Assembly: GCA_021209875.1 (NCBI GenBank)
Contig: JAGYVD010000001.1
Coordinates: forward strand, 4,898,001 to 4,962,000
Direction of reading: 5' to 3'
DNA: 64,000 nt
Source: Rosellinia necatrix
Lineage: Eukaryota > Ascomycota > Sordariomycetes > Xylariales > Xylariaceae
The translations under genes were made by a program, and so were the position numbers. The notes below the pieces were generated by a model that was not told where the DNA came from, searched no databases, and saw nothing but the letters and a program-made list of their open reading frames with translations. Positions 50,840 through 62,464 of the stretch are shown piece by piece. Positions within the stretch are counted from its first letter, which is position 1. Each line of letters opens with the position of its first letter.

Positions 50840-53800
50840 CTAATTCACAGGCTCAAAAGCAAACTTGGGGATTCCTGGAGCAGCAGAAGCAGCAATGGCT
50901 GGGAGGTCCTTCATGGCCAAAACTTCTCCCGTGGATAGCACACATCCCTCTATAGCTTCTTCTTGCCCCTCCTCGGCGGACACGGCAGCAGTGGTCTTGG
51001 TGATCCGGACAATGTCCACCTTCTCGCATCGCGTTCCCAACACTTTTTTCAGTCGCGGGCTTATCTCCTCAAGAACGGTAGCCTCATCAAACTGCAATCT
51101 CCTACCCAGAACAATGGCCGTCTCAACGCTCTTTTCCGTTTCGTCGACGACCTGATCATTCTTACCAACGCTTGAACCGGCGCTTTCTGACGCATCCTGG
51201 AGACGTTTCTTGAGCTGTTGAATGAACGGCATGGCGCGCTTTGTTTCCGTCTTCCCGATGCTCTTCCCGATAGCGTCCGTGTCCACCAGGCCTGTCTCTT
51301 TTAAGGCAGCCGTCACGAGGTCGATACAGCGTTCCTGCCACCCGGGGAGGGATTCGGTGAAGAAGATGCGGAGACGGAATGGTGATGAGCGAGGATCAAA
51401 AACGGCTTGCTGACCCGGACCAGCGCTGGCACCCTTTTTGCTGCTCTTTACTAGTCTCTTGACTAGCTGGCCCCACGCCGCCATTACGGCTGACGTTGTT
51501 GTTTGCTCGTAATCTGCCGTCGCCTGCAGGGCTCTATCAGGCCTGGGGCAATCGTTCGGCCAACGGGCTACTTGGATGCTGTGCTTGTGTCCTAGAACCT
51601 CAGTCCATACGTACTCGCACCAGTGTGGCGCAACAGGGCCGAGAAGCAGACACTGCAACTCAGCATATCGGCGCACGAGTTTCGAATGCATACCGATGGC
51701 CCCAACGGCATCGCGGTACACATCACGTGCGCCCGTGAAATTGTAGAAGCCCGAGCGCAGGGCGGCGCGGAAAAGATGAGCGTCGTACGCCTCCTTGGTC
51801 TCCCAAACCAGGCGGTTCATCTCATTGTCGAATAGCGTGTCCCAGAAATTTAGGGGGCCGCTTCGTTGGCCATCCTTATTATCCTTGGCAGCTACGTCTC
51901 CAAGAATCATATCCTCAATCCACTGTCGAAGCTCATATAATTTTAAGATGGCTGCGTTTGCAACGCTTTCTGAGAAATTGGCGTCATCGACAGCGTCGCC
52001 GGCATCCGCTAGCGCAACTCTTGCTGCGTCAGCGCCAAACTTGTCAACAGTTTCGCGCAACGTGAGGAAATTGCCAGTGCTCTTGGCCATCTTTTCCCCG
52101 TTCAATAATACGAATCCATTGACACGCACACCACGCGGCCAATACTGGGATGGCCAGAGGGCAACATGAATGTAAAGGAAGAAGGTGAGGTGGTTTTGTA
52201 TGAGGTCCTTTCCGGATACACGCAGATCTAGAGGATACCAGTATTGGAATTCGTGGCGCATGGCGTTCAGTACCGGCAAGGAGATATCGCTGTCGCTAGG
52301 GGGCTTTGCTGTACGTGCCAGCACGAAATCCCATGCTTCGTCCGTCATCTGTTCGGGGCGAATGTTCGCCAGACCGGGCTCCTTCCCATATATATCCCGG
52401 TGGAAATAGTGGGCAATAGTATAGTAGGCTGGGTAGATTGTGCTATCACTCAGGGACTCGACGAGAAACTGGTCGTCCCATGGCAACTTGGATCCCAGGC
52501 CGTAGGACCGTGCGCACGCCCATTGGCCAAGCCAATCGAGTGCTTCTTCAAATCGACGTTTGGCCTCAGCTGAGAAGGTATTAAGACCGTTCCCATCTTC
52601 GTTCTGAAGGTGAGCCCGCACCTGGGCATTCCACTCGCCGTCGCCCCCATTTTCAGCCGTACCGTAATTGAGATACCATTGGTCCAAGTGGGCAGCTACA
52701 CATTCGTCTTTCGATCGACTAATGACGATACCCTCGGGCTCGGCGTAAGGGAAGGCAAGGGCCAAATCAAACAGCTTTTGCTTGACCAAATCCTTCGCCT
52801 GTTGGACTGGACGGCCGCTAAACTCGCCGTGCACCATAGTACCGTTGTAAAAGCCTTCTTTATATGCGATATTTTTAGCTTCAGGGAGTTTCGGATCTTT
52901 GGGTGAAACAATCTTCATTTTCTCAACCAGGGCAGGGGCGGTGAGCTTGCCGTAGTTAGGCGTCTCGATGATGGGAATCACCTCCAATGCTGCCCACTCC
53001 TTCTGTATTTTGTAATAGTCTGCCTTTTTGGCGAGTTCGATGACCGTGGCATAATCGTCGGGACTGTCCGAGGGCACGCAGGTCACGACACCAGTTCCCT
53101 TGGATGCCTGAGCTGTTTCCATAGGCAAAACGCGCACCGACTTGTGAACCGATAAAGGGGCATCCAGAAGAGTGCCAATCAAATTAGCACCAATGAACTC
53201 GGCAAATTTCTGTGTTTCGCCCCAAACAGCTGAATACCCCTGAAATGCAAGGTTCCGCGCTGCTCGCTCAGTGCAAACGACATAATCGTTATCGGCCCCA
53301 GGGTTGGCAGCGGTATCGTGGAGCTTGAAGAGCCCATATGTGATCTTGGGGCCGACGAAGCAGCAAGTCTGGCCGTACATGGTTTCCGGGCGGAGGGTTG
53401 CGGCCAAGAAGTAGACATTAGCCTGGGTGTCAGGTGGCAAAACCTTCTGGATTGTGGTCTTGGCCGCTTCAGACCAATCCACGACTTTCATCTTAATGCC
53501 GGTGTAGTCTTGTATACCCACGCCCTCTCCCTCGCTGCGGTCGTGATCGAGGCACGGCTGGCCATCTTTAGGGGAATAGATGGTATACCTTTTCACAAAT
53601 TTAATAAGTCGTTTGATCGTCGCCAAAGAATTTCTCAAGACACACTCGACGGTTTCTCACCTTTTACCAAATTTAATCTTGCCGAGCTCTTTTAGGCGGT
53701 TCATCTGCCAACGCACGAACGAATCGTAAAAGGGGTTGGCGTCGGTCGTCACGAAAGAGCGACGCCAGTCGACGCGCAGGCCCAGGCGAGAGGCGTCGCG

Positions 53801-54510
53801 TATGCCGGCGGCAGGAAAGACGTGGACCCAATGATAAGCGTCGGCAAATTTATGGATGTCTTCTCGCGGTATGCCCTGCGACAGCATGATCTGAAATTGG
53901 TATTTAGCCGCACCCGACTTCGCCACTGCTTTGGTCTTCTTGGACCGGAACTTCGTAACATCGGAGACGGCGGCGGCTCCAGCGTCGGTAGCGGCGGTTC
54001 CATCACCGGCTTGGCGGGCGTCTACATCGCCTTCGTCGTCATCGTCTTCGGTGTAACGCTCAAAGTTCTGTCCAAACATCTCCACCTCCCTCACGAGCTT
54101 GTCAGCGCAAGCCTTGATCGCCATGCCCGTGCAATGGAAGCCGAGAGGGAACAAGGCGTTCTTGCCCTGAAGACGCGCGTAGCCCGTGGCGAACTCGACC
54201 TTGGAGATGGTGTATCCATGGCCGGCATGGAGCGAGCCATTCATGTACGGATAGGCTATGGTAGCGAAGTATTTGTCCTGTTGGGCTTGAGAGGCGTCGG
54301 TGGCCGTCGGGGCGTTGGATTCAAACACTCCGGATTTGGCCCAGACCTTCTGGTACTTGCGCTCAACCTCGACGAGGGCGTCGCGTTTCTGGGTCTTTCC
54401 GGGGGTTAGAGGACAGCAAATGGAGGGGAAGGGAACCAGCGCCGTACATTCTCAATTTTCAGCATCTTTTGGGCTGCAGTGGCAGCATTTCCGGGGTCTG
54501 CGGATGCCAT
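50840..54510 (-). CDS. Leucyl-tRNA synthetase, cytosolic
   Basis: Charges tRNA-Leu with leucine. Exon 1 is 54510-54448 (21 codons), intron 54395-54447 (GTACGG...AAAG). Exon 2 is 54394-53661, intron 53589-53660 (GTGAGA...AAAG, restoring [16 protein letters not shown]), exon 3 is 53588-50840. Product 1,181 aa, near the usual 1,100 for the archaeal/eukaryotic cytosolic form. HIGH-type motif HAGH at about 77-80, editing domain with [11 protein letters not shown] (about 332) and the conserved DSPDDYAT (about 441), and KMSKS-type motif KMAKS (about 766-770). An acidic insertion (TEDDDDEGD) follows the N-terminal catalytic part, as in other fungal enzymes. No mitochondrial presequence is seen. Single essential gene; no sign of damage. 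Confidence 0.96.
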
Positions 54511-55977
54511 CTTCACAGAGAAGAAGCAGGTTGGTGGGGTTAAGTTGTAGGTGGAATCGCGTTGAATGACAATACCCAGTACCTCAAGGTATTATTGAGA
54601 CGAGAAGGCGGGGTGGTCGACGGTTTATCGATAAGCGCATCACCCCACCATCTATCTACCTAACCTACCTTTTTAATGGGCCACCGCCAAGTGACTCATC
54701 CCACCTTCACAAACATCAACATATCCCCTTCCCTGTTCGTTTATTGCCCTGTGACTTCTTCAAGAGAAGCACGCAGAGAAATGTAGAGAAGAGCCCATAT
54801 CCGCCTGAGAATTCGGTTGCCGCTGCCACCGAGTTCGGCCATTTAAGAAAAAAAGCCTCTAATTCAGCGCAGTCATGTGCATCCTAAGGCATATGCGCCG
54901 AATCCGGCCGAAACAGTGTATCGATATAGTGACATTATCTATCAAGTACGAATTCGAAAAAGCACCTGTGAATGGTTCCGCCGTCTAGACTGAATAGCGC
55001 CATGTTCAATTATGGAGAGCTATCTAGGTAAGTTAAGCTACCTTGCTTGCCATGTTGAACATCAGCTGCATAGCATAGATATACTTACCTCGATCATTCG
55101 TGCGCAGTGGCAGGCCATGTTAGAAACAAAGCACTGGCGTTACGGAATGACGGGACCGCATAGGTACTATTACTCCTCCTGTTGTAAGAAGCAGTTGGGT
55201 CATGGAGAGCGAGTTGCTAAACTCGTTCTAGTTTTAGTTGGGTATCCCTTCGAATAACTACGTGGTTAAATATTAAGTGTCCAATAGAACGATACAAATC
55301 CCCCAAATCGGTACCGGTATGTATATCTCAGCAGTTAACCTTGTAGCATGGTGTCGGATGAGATCATGTTTCTATCCACGGATGCGGTAGACTTCCATCC
55401 GGATCAACATTCCGGGTGGGCTCCAGCACACGGTACGGGGCTGTCGCGACCCCCGGTGCTAAGCCGAAATGGACGACGGAAGATCAACGGTGACTCCCGT
55501 TCCGGGAAGTGCCACATCTAGGGCATAAGATCGACCCCAATCCACTCCCCGAACCAGGGGTCTTCACGGCTGTGTCGGTGTCTGCTAGATTTAACCATGT
55601 ATCCAGGGGTAAATGCCATGCTTCGGCGTTACGTCCCGTACTGATCCTTAGCCCTCGCCTTGGCCCTCGCCTTAGCTTGGCCCTTGAGGCGTGGTCGCTT
55701 AACTTGCGCCATCGAGATGGCCGTTGAATTTTCCACAAAACGGGTTGCGCCCTCACTGTACCATTGCCAATCGCGGTACCTTATAGCGACGATCGTCCCC
55801 CTGAACACCTGGCAGGTCCCCCGAACGAGAAGATGAGGTGTGCTCTACACGCGACGAGCCCATGGTATATATAGGCGGGGGCGCGCTTCGTCGATGTGCC
55901 CCCCTCCCCTATGAGCATCGCGTTCAGGCTGAAGTGAAGGGAAGGTTGATCAAAACCCGGTTCTAGCCATTTTCACC
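54511..55977. other. Divergent promoter region between tRNA synthetase and cellulase
   Basis: About 1.5 kb serving two divergent genes. No frame or repeat could be supported. A TATA-like element lies near the right end (see next entry). Confidence 0.5.
55866..55873 (+). promoter_or_regulatory. TATA-like box of the GH5 gene
   Basis: TATATATA followed by GGCGGGG, about 105 bp upstream of the cellulase ATG. Position and composition fit a core promoter; function is inferred. Confidence 0.4.
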
Positions 55978-57860
55978 ATGTTGAGATCCGCCGGCGCTCT
56001 TTCGCTCGCGCATGCCTTCGGGCTGCTACAAGGCGCAGCATTCGCAGTGGAATGCACCGGCAACTTCGAGCCCATATCAGCTTCCGATTACGTCGCGGCC
56101 ATCAACCCTGGTTGGAATCTTGGCAATACCTTAGACGCCACACCGAATGAAGGGTCATGGAACAACCCACCGGTCCAAGCCGCGACGTTTACGGACATCA
56201 AGGCCGCCGGCTTCAAGAGCGTGCGAATACCTGGTATGATAGGCGGGCAGGAAGTCAGCTCTATGGCCACAACTAATTAGCAATGCAGTTACATACGCCG
56301 ACCACTTCACTGGTGCCTCGCCCGGATGGGAGATCAATGCGGATTGGCTCCAGAGAGTCTCAGACGTGGTCGACATGGCCCTCGATGCTGGGCTATACGT
56401 CTTAACAAATGTCCATCATGGTAGGAGCGAATGATGCCCGTCGCCGATCCTTTCGAACGCTTACCATAACTAGATTCGTGGCAATGGGCCGACGTATCAG
56501 TTGCCGGCGCCAATCTGACGGCAATTGAGGAGAGGATGTACCAAACGTGGCTCCAGATTGGCGAGAAGCTGGGCTGCAAATCATCCAGCGTCGCCTTCGA
56601 GCCGATCAATGAACCGCCGGTCAATACCGAAGAACAGGCAGCCGAGTTGAATAAGCTGAATGCCATATTCCTTGACGCTCTCAAGGCGTCGGGTGGCTTT
56701 AACACGCAACGGGTCGTTACTCTCGTCGGCCCTAGCATGGACAGCATCAAAACGTCGCAATGGTTTGAAGCGCCCACGGGCTATGATAATCCCTGGGCCT
56801 TGCAATATCATTACTACTCCCCATATGACTTCATTTTCGGCGCCTGGTAAGCTACTTACCACACCATAACCCTTCCCGGAAGACCACTGCTGACCAGTAT
56901 GACAGGGGTAAAACCATACTCTCCGATGCCGATCTCGCAACGATCTCGAGCGATCTCAAGAACATTCGCGCCAACTTCACCGACGTGCCGCTCGTGCTCG
57001 GCGAGTTCGACGCGAGCCCCATCAACACGGAGCCGGCAGCGCGGCGGAAGTACATGGACCTTGTGGTCCGCACGGCCAAGGAGCTCAACACGGCCGTCAT
57101 GGTCTGGGACAACGGGCTGGACCACTTCGACCGCAACACCAAGACGTGGAAGGACCCGCAGTCCCTTGAGATCCTGCTCAACGCCGCCGCGGGCGTCAGC
57201 AACAGCCTCGCGGCCTTCACGACGGACGCGTCGGCCACTACGCAGTCAAGCTCCGCCTACGTGTTCCACAAGGTCGGCGACGCCGTGGCCGACCAGACCG
57301 TCTCCATCTCGCTGAACGGGAACACGCTGAAGTCGATCGCCACAGAGGACGGCAAGGCGCTGGATGCGTCGGCCGACTATACCGCCTCGAGCAGCGGCGG
57401 CATCACGTTCAAGTCGTCGTTCCTGTCCACGTATTTCTCGTCGTCGGGCGGCGCGGCCGGCAGCAAGGCGAACCTGACCCTCACCTTCTCGGCCGGCGCC
57501 ACGGCCGCCGTGGAGCTGGTGCAGTGGGATGTGCCGAGGCTCGGGTCGGCGTCCTCGACGGCCGTCTCCGGCGCCGACCTCCGCATCCCCGTCACCTGGG
57601 CCGGCGTCCGCCAGCCCGCGGCGGTCAAGATGCGGCGCAGCGACGGCGTCTACCTGTTTGACGACTGGACGCAGTACCTCGGCCCCCTGCAGGCGTCTTA
57701 CGGCACGTACTCGGGCCAATGGAACTGGGATGGGGGCAACCTGGTATTGACGGCGGCGACGGTAAATGCGGTCATCTCCGCTGGCGTGCCAACGGTTTTC
57801 ACTTTCGACTTCTTCCCTAGGATACCTGGGAACTCTGTGAATTACACGCTAAATGTTTAA
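55978..57860 (+). CDS. Secreted GH5 endoglucanase with CBM_X2 and CBM46 modules
   Basis: Exons 55978-56233, 56289-56420, 56474-56846 and 56906-57860; 571 aa. Joins restore SVRIP-VTYADHF, NVHH-DSWQW and FGAW-GKT. Signal peptide residues 1-23 or so (MLRSAGALSLAHAFG..). The GH5 barrel carries GWNLGNTLDA near the start of the mature protein, acid/base Glu176 in FEPINEP and nucleophile Glu287 in LVLGEFD. Residues about 372-470 look like the Ig-like CBM_X2 module (VSISLNGNTL, DYTAS). About 471-571 look like CBM46 (DGVYLFDDWTQYLGP, GQWNWDGGNLVLT). This order is known from bacterial GH5 subfamily 4 enzymes acting on xyloglucan and mixed-linkage glucan, so plant-wall beta-glucan hydrolysis outside the cell is likely. 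Exon 4 is strongly GC-biased. The last intron has two nearby AGs; the second keeps the frame. Confidence 0.9.
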
Positions 57861-58249
57861 TTCACCACTAGGATACTACAATTCCTGGCCGCCGAGGAAT
57901 GCCATTACCCGGAACAAAGCTATTATACGTGTATATATGAATAGACGAGTCTTACATATCATTATCAATGCCCAAACGCGTGTAATCCCGTCAATGAAGC
58001 AGCTATTAATGAATCCATTTCGGGCAACGGAATACAGATTATAAACAGACAGATCCCGGGGAGAAGATGTAGCAGTACTATGCGAGATTGCCGGGAATAC
58101 AAACTTCATCTCCCACACGTCTAGCATCCGTCCCCCGGCGGTAGGCCATAAAATCAATCTGTTCAATTGCTAATGGTTGTGGAGTAAAATAAGTTTATTT
58201 CCGGCAATGTAGTAATAAGTCTCTTTATCCCCCCCCTTGCAACCCCGCT
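57861..58249. other. Intergenic between convergent cellulase and aldehyde dehydrogenase genes
   Basis: 389 bp holding the two 3' ends; nothing else recognised. Confidence 0.5.
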
Positions 58250-59299
58250 TCAGAACGGATATTTCACCCCGGACCTCCCGAGACTGATAATCTTGAGCTC
58301 GGTGAACTCTTGGAGGCCGGCGGTGCCGCCGAAGCGGCCGTAGCCGGAGGCGCCGCCGACGCCGCCGTTGGGGGTGCCGGCGGCGATGTAGACGGAGGGG
58401 TTGTTGACGTGGCAGCTGCCGGCGCGGACGCGGCGGGCGACGTCGAGGGCGCGCATGACGTCGCGCGAGAAGACGGCGGCGCTGAGGCTGTAGTCGCTGT
58501 CGTTGGCGAGCGCGACGGCCTCGGCGTCGGACGCGAAGGCCGCCAGGCAGACGACGGGGCCGAAGCTCTCGCGCCGCCAGATGTCCATGGCGGGCGTGAC
58601 GGCGTCGACGACGTGCGGCGCCACGACGGTGCGGTTCGGCCCGGACGGCGCGCCGCCGTCGCCGCAGAGCAGGCGCGCCCCGCGGCCACGGCGTCCGCGA
58701 GCAGCCGCCGCACGCGCGCCGCCGACGCCGGCGTGAACAGGCCCGAGACGGAGACGCCCGGGTCCTCCGCGGGGTCGCCGACGGCGACGCGGCGGACGCG
58801 CGCGAGCAGCGCGTCCTTGAAGCGCGCGGCCGCGGCCTCGTGGACGAGCACGCGCTCCGTCGACATGCAGACCTGGCCGGCGTTGGCGAGGGCGCCGAAG
58901 GCGACGGCCTCGGCGGCGTCCTCGAGGTCGGCGTCCTCGAGCACGATGACGGGCGCCTTGCCGCCGAGCTCGAGCACGCACCGCTTGAGGCACGTCGCCG
59001 CGTGGCCCGCGATGATGCGCCCGACCCGGTCGCTGCCCGTGAAGTTGACGTGGCGCACGAGCGGGTGCTTGATCGCGAACTCGGTCGCCGCCGGCGTCCG
59101 CGCCGGCGACGTCGGCAGGAAGTGCAGGCAGCCCCGCGGCAGCCCCGCCTTCCGCATCGCGCGGACCACCAGGTGCTGGTTCTTGGGCGAGAACTCGGAC
59201 GGCTTCAGGATCACCGTGTTGCCGCAGACCAGGGGCGTCGCGATGGCGCGGACCGTCAGGGTAGCCTACGTGCGCGGGATTCCCGCGTTTGTGTCAGTC

Positions 59300-59331
<32 letters not shown>

Positions 59332-59933
59332 AACACGAACAGCAACGCCTCCCCCCTTTTCGCATAGTCCTAGCGCAGGGGGGTAGGCACGACACGTACG
59401 GGCGCGTTCCACGGGCTGATGGCCAGCACGACGCCGAGCGGCTGGCGCTCGACGAGCACGGTGGTGCCGGGGGCGTCGGCGGGCAGGATCTCGCCCTTGA
59501 TCTGGGAGGCGAGGCCGGCGGCCTCGCGCAGGAGGCCGACGGCGGAGACGGCGTTGACGCGCGCCCAGTGCCGCGTGGCCGAGACCTCGGCGGACATGAG
59601 CGCCGGCGCCTCGGTCTCCATGAGCCGCTCGAGGATCTCGGCCGCGCGCAGGAAGAGGAGCCGCCGCGCCGACGGCCCCGTGCGCGCCCACGCCTCGGAC
59701 GCCGCCGCCGCCGCCTCGATCGCGCGCGCGTAGTCGGCCTCGCTCGCCGACGCGCAGTCGTACAGCTTCGCCCCCGTCATCGGGTTATACACCGGGAACG
59801 TTGCCCCGTCCGAGCTCGCCGTGTACGCACCGTCTATGAACAGCTCCTGCGGCTCGCCTATATCCCCTGCTGCTGCTGGTGGTGGTGGTGGTGGTGGTGA
59901 CGAGCCGGTGGGTGTTTTGTTGTTAGTCGCCAT
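58250..59933 (-). CDS. NAD(P)-dependent aldehyde dehydrogenase, one frameshift
   Basis: Oxidises an aldehyde to the acid; closest in feel to salicylaldehyde/vanillin dehydrogenase-type enzymes. Exon 1 is 59933-59400 and exon 2 is 59265-58250; the 134-bp intron (GTACGT...CGTAG) contains an AAC/GTT trinucleotide run. Start is the ATG at 59933 (MATNNKTP), followed by a polyproline run encoded by (GGT)n on the plus strand. Motifs: SPWNAP, then ILKPSE, catalytic Glu277 in LELGGKAP and nucleophile Cys311 in NAGQVC. Near 58677-58684 (GCGCGCCCCGCG on the plus strand) the frame breaks: one base too few separates LADAVAAG from ARLLCGDGG. Downstream, ESFGPVV and the usual C-terminus follow normally. With one base restored the protein is about 516 aa. 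Very GC-rich, so a base-calling error is as likely as a real mutation. Confidence 0.83.
59298..59333. repeat. (AAC)n microsatellite in aldehyde dehydrogenase intron
   Basis: About eleven AAC units on the plus strand, wholly within the intron 59266-59399; in the gene's direction it is a GTT run. Confidence 0.9.
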
Positions 59934-60824
59934 CTCCGATGCTAAGGATATATAGGTAATTTTAGTAGGCAGCACAGATCGAATATTCAGTGACACAGCC
60001 TCTAGTCATTTTCAAGGGTAGAGAGAACGTCAACATTTGAGTCTGCTGGTTATTCTGCTGCTCTTCCAACCCCAACCCCGACGGAGGTCCAGCGAGACCA
60101 CTGGTGACAAAGCTACTTTTTTTTTAAAAAAAAAAAAAAAACGTAATTATAAAAGCGAAAGAAGCTGGATATTGCCTTTTATTTACAGCTTAGTTTTTAT
60201 TTTAGTTATAAATAATATAATTATGAATATAAGCCGGACAGTTTATCGGCCAGGTATTTTAGAAAGCATATTTCTTTTTTTTAAGTAACGTTTTATAACA
60301 AGTGGTCCTACTACGGGTCAGACAGCCTACAGGCCAGACAGCTCACGGGTTAAACAGCCTTCTGGGTCGGACAGCTCTTCTATATTATACTTGTGTTATA
60401 CTTATTGCTATTATTATTAAACAGACAATATATTTTTATTGTATTACAGGTGGCCCGAATGGGCCTCCATAAACCCCGCAACGAGACAAACAGCCACGGG
60501 CGCGGATATAATCAAACCCTGCATGCTCTCCATGACGCCGGAAGAAAGGCCCCAGAAACCACGGCAGTTGTTTATTGTTATGTATATCTAAAAGGGTGTC
60601 AACTGTCAGAATAATAATCTGTCACAACCTACCTTACATGATATGGTGGCTGCAGGACTAGAGATTTCCCCCTATATATAGCCTGTCAGACATTCTGGGT
60701 CTTTGAAGAGTCAAGAATCAATTGACTTAGGATTTTCTCGAAAGAGATATGAATACAGTAATCTCTCCCCCCATCTCTTTCTCCAAATTGTGCCAGTTAC
60801 TTATTATCGTACAACCCCTCCCAC
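59934..60824. other. Intergenic with AT-rich patch, tandem repeat and LTR-like DNA
   Basis: Holds a T9A16 tract (60117-60141) and an AT-rich patch to about 60300 of the same style as the left block. A 16-bp tandem repeat follows at 60311-60375. A stretch at about 60620-60813 with TATATATAG and GTCAAGAATCAATTGAC resembles a Gypsy LTR, but no partner or duplication was seen. No gene. Confidence 0.45.
60311..60375. repeat. 16-bp tandem repeat, four imperfect units
   Basis: Units CTACGGGTCAGACAGC, CTACAGGCCAGACAGC, TCACGGGTTAAACAGC and a 17-base CTTCTGGGTCGGACAGC. Differences are mainly transitions. Confidence 0.8.
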
Positions 60825-61399
60825 TTAGAAAGTCTTACCAAGTTCAGTGTCCACACCACCACGAGGACCGCCATCTGAGATCTGTCCATGTCTGCGCTCT
60901 TCCATGATGGCGTTCCTCGCCTCGGTTTGCTCCCGTTTCTTCCTATCAATTAAGCAACGTCAGTGGCGACGAAGGACGTATAATTACATGCCAGAGAGGT
61001 ATATAGTAACGCAAAGCACACCACTTACCGATCAAGGTCGCTTGCCAAATCCGGCTGCGAACCTGTAGCTCCGGGTTTGCGATCCACGGCATCGGCTACC
61101 TGGCCCTCCGCCGGCGCCCGCATCTGCTCACCGTCTAGTTCACTCTGTCGCCCAGCTGCCTCCGGGGTCTGATCGGGTCGTTCTTTACCCGCCGGTGCAC
61201 CGCGCACACCCCAGCCCAGGCCCGACGGCACAGCTTCTTGGACGCTCGAGGACTGGTCTCCAGGGAAGCGCTCGGCGACGGAGCGCCCGCCGCCATGATG
61301 GTGGGCGGCGCGCTTCTCGTCCGGGTTGGATGTTGCGGCATTGCCTTCTGTCTGGTATGCGGCGTCCCGGGGGGGCTGGAGCACGCCAGAAGGGTCCAT
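60825..61399 (-). CDS. Small conserved fungal protein of unknown function
   Basis: Exon 1 is 61399-61029, an 86-bp intron (GTAAGT...GATAG) follows, and exon 2 is 60942-60825; 162 aa. It is hydrophilic and disordered-looking, starting MDPSGVLQPPRD. Motifs I recognise from a widespread Pezizomycotina family: GLGWGVRGAPAGKER, ELDGEQMRAPAEG and KPGATGSQPDLASDLDRKK, with a C-terminus rich in Glu/Arg ending in GGVDTELGKTF. Many relatives end in a Gly-rich VGGVLGQ tail; here it is GGPRGGVDTE. No signal peptide, membrane segment or catalytic motif. The open frame extends upstream to 61681, but the family begins at this ATG. Function unknown. Confidence 0.78.
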
Positions 61400-62464
61400 C
61401 TTGTCGACACGAGGGAATGATAATCTAAACTTTGTTGTTTCACGGATCGCGATAGTGTTAATAGCATTAATATGGCATGTTCCCTGAATATAGAAGAGTG
61501 CCTGTTTGTAATACCTATGATTAGAGAATCTGACGTAAATGAATATGGTGTTTGGCCGATGACGTCGATGATAAGAGTTTGTATTGGTGTTTTGAATTGA
61601 CCAATCAGTATCGACAAGGTCGACGCATTGGGATGCTCTCGGGTGACCTAGCCCACCTGGGGTAGGCAGATGTTGAACCAAATATTTACCTTATGCCATT
61701 CCATTGTAATCATACATGATAAGACTTGATGGATATCTAAATATTACGGCCATATATATTGTCTAGTTACTTAGACAATGAATCATAAAAATCATTCATG
61801 CGGTGGCTACGTGAACACACCCCAGGCACCAGCACCCGGAGTTCCTGATTTCTAGCTAATCCAGACCGTCACTAAGTCATCCAAGTGATCCTTTGAACAT
61901 GGAGTTCCGTGTACATACATACCACTGTGGAATTAGGGCAAAAGAAATTAAGCCAAAACAGGGCTCTAGTAACTAATGTCCGCGAGGAAAGGTCCAATCA
62001 AGATACAGAATGGTGTATAAAAAACTACACCCCTTGGCTTGATGCTCATTACCTCATCGGTTCTCAACCGGCAATAAACGGCCCCCCGGCGTTATTGCTA
62101 AACACCGGCGAGAGGTGCATATGGCATCTGCACACTGCTTATGGGCTGCCCCGGCCCGCGGTATGACTTTCAACCATTTTGCTCCACTTCGAGGACGATC
62201 ACCATAAGGAGGCTGCATGTGCGGACTGAGAATACGCTGACGCCACGGCTGGAAGTAAGTCTACCACCGTACGAGATGAATCGAATGGGCGTCGATGTCG
62301 CGCTAGAGGAATATAAAATGAAGTATATAAGAACGGGTGATCCGCTGCTGGCTTTTGGCGAGAGTCATCGATTATTCGTGTTATTCACAGCATTTAATCT
62401 ATTCTTCCGACCCGACGCCTCCCTCTATTCCTTCAATTTAAATCTTATAACCCTATAATTCAAC
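61400..62464. other. Divergent promoter region
   Basis: Lies between the small protein gene and the aldo/keto reductase gene, which point away from each other. TATAAAA at 62312-62318 and TATATAAG at 62324-62331 stand about 140 bp before the reductase ATG. No other feature supported. Confidence 0.5.
62312..62318 (+). promoter_or_regulatory. TATA-like box of aldo/keto reductase gene
   Basis: TATAAAA about 147 bp upstream of the start codon, followed by a pyrimidine-rich leader. Inferred from sequence only. Confidence 0.35.

Noticed and set aside
58310..59386. 358-codon plus-strand frame rich in Gly/Ala/Asp
   Set aside because: Antisense shadow of the very GC-rich aldehyde dehydrogenase gene.
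60620..60813. Gypsy LTR
   Set aside because: Start TGTCACAACC and end GTACA look right and there is a TATA-like box, but no flanking duplication or second copy is visible, so it is mentioned only as LTR-like intergenic DNA.
61400..61681. N-terminal extension of the small conserved protein frame
   Set aside because: The extension is not family-like, whereas MDPSG at 61399 begins the recognisable sequence; it is more likely 5' leader.
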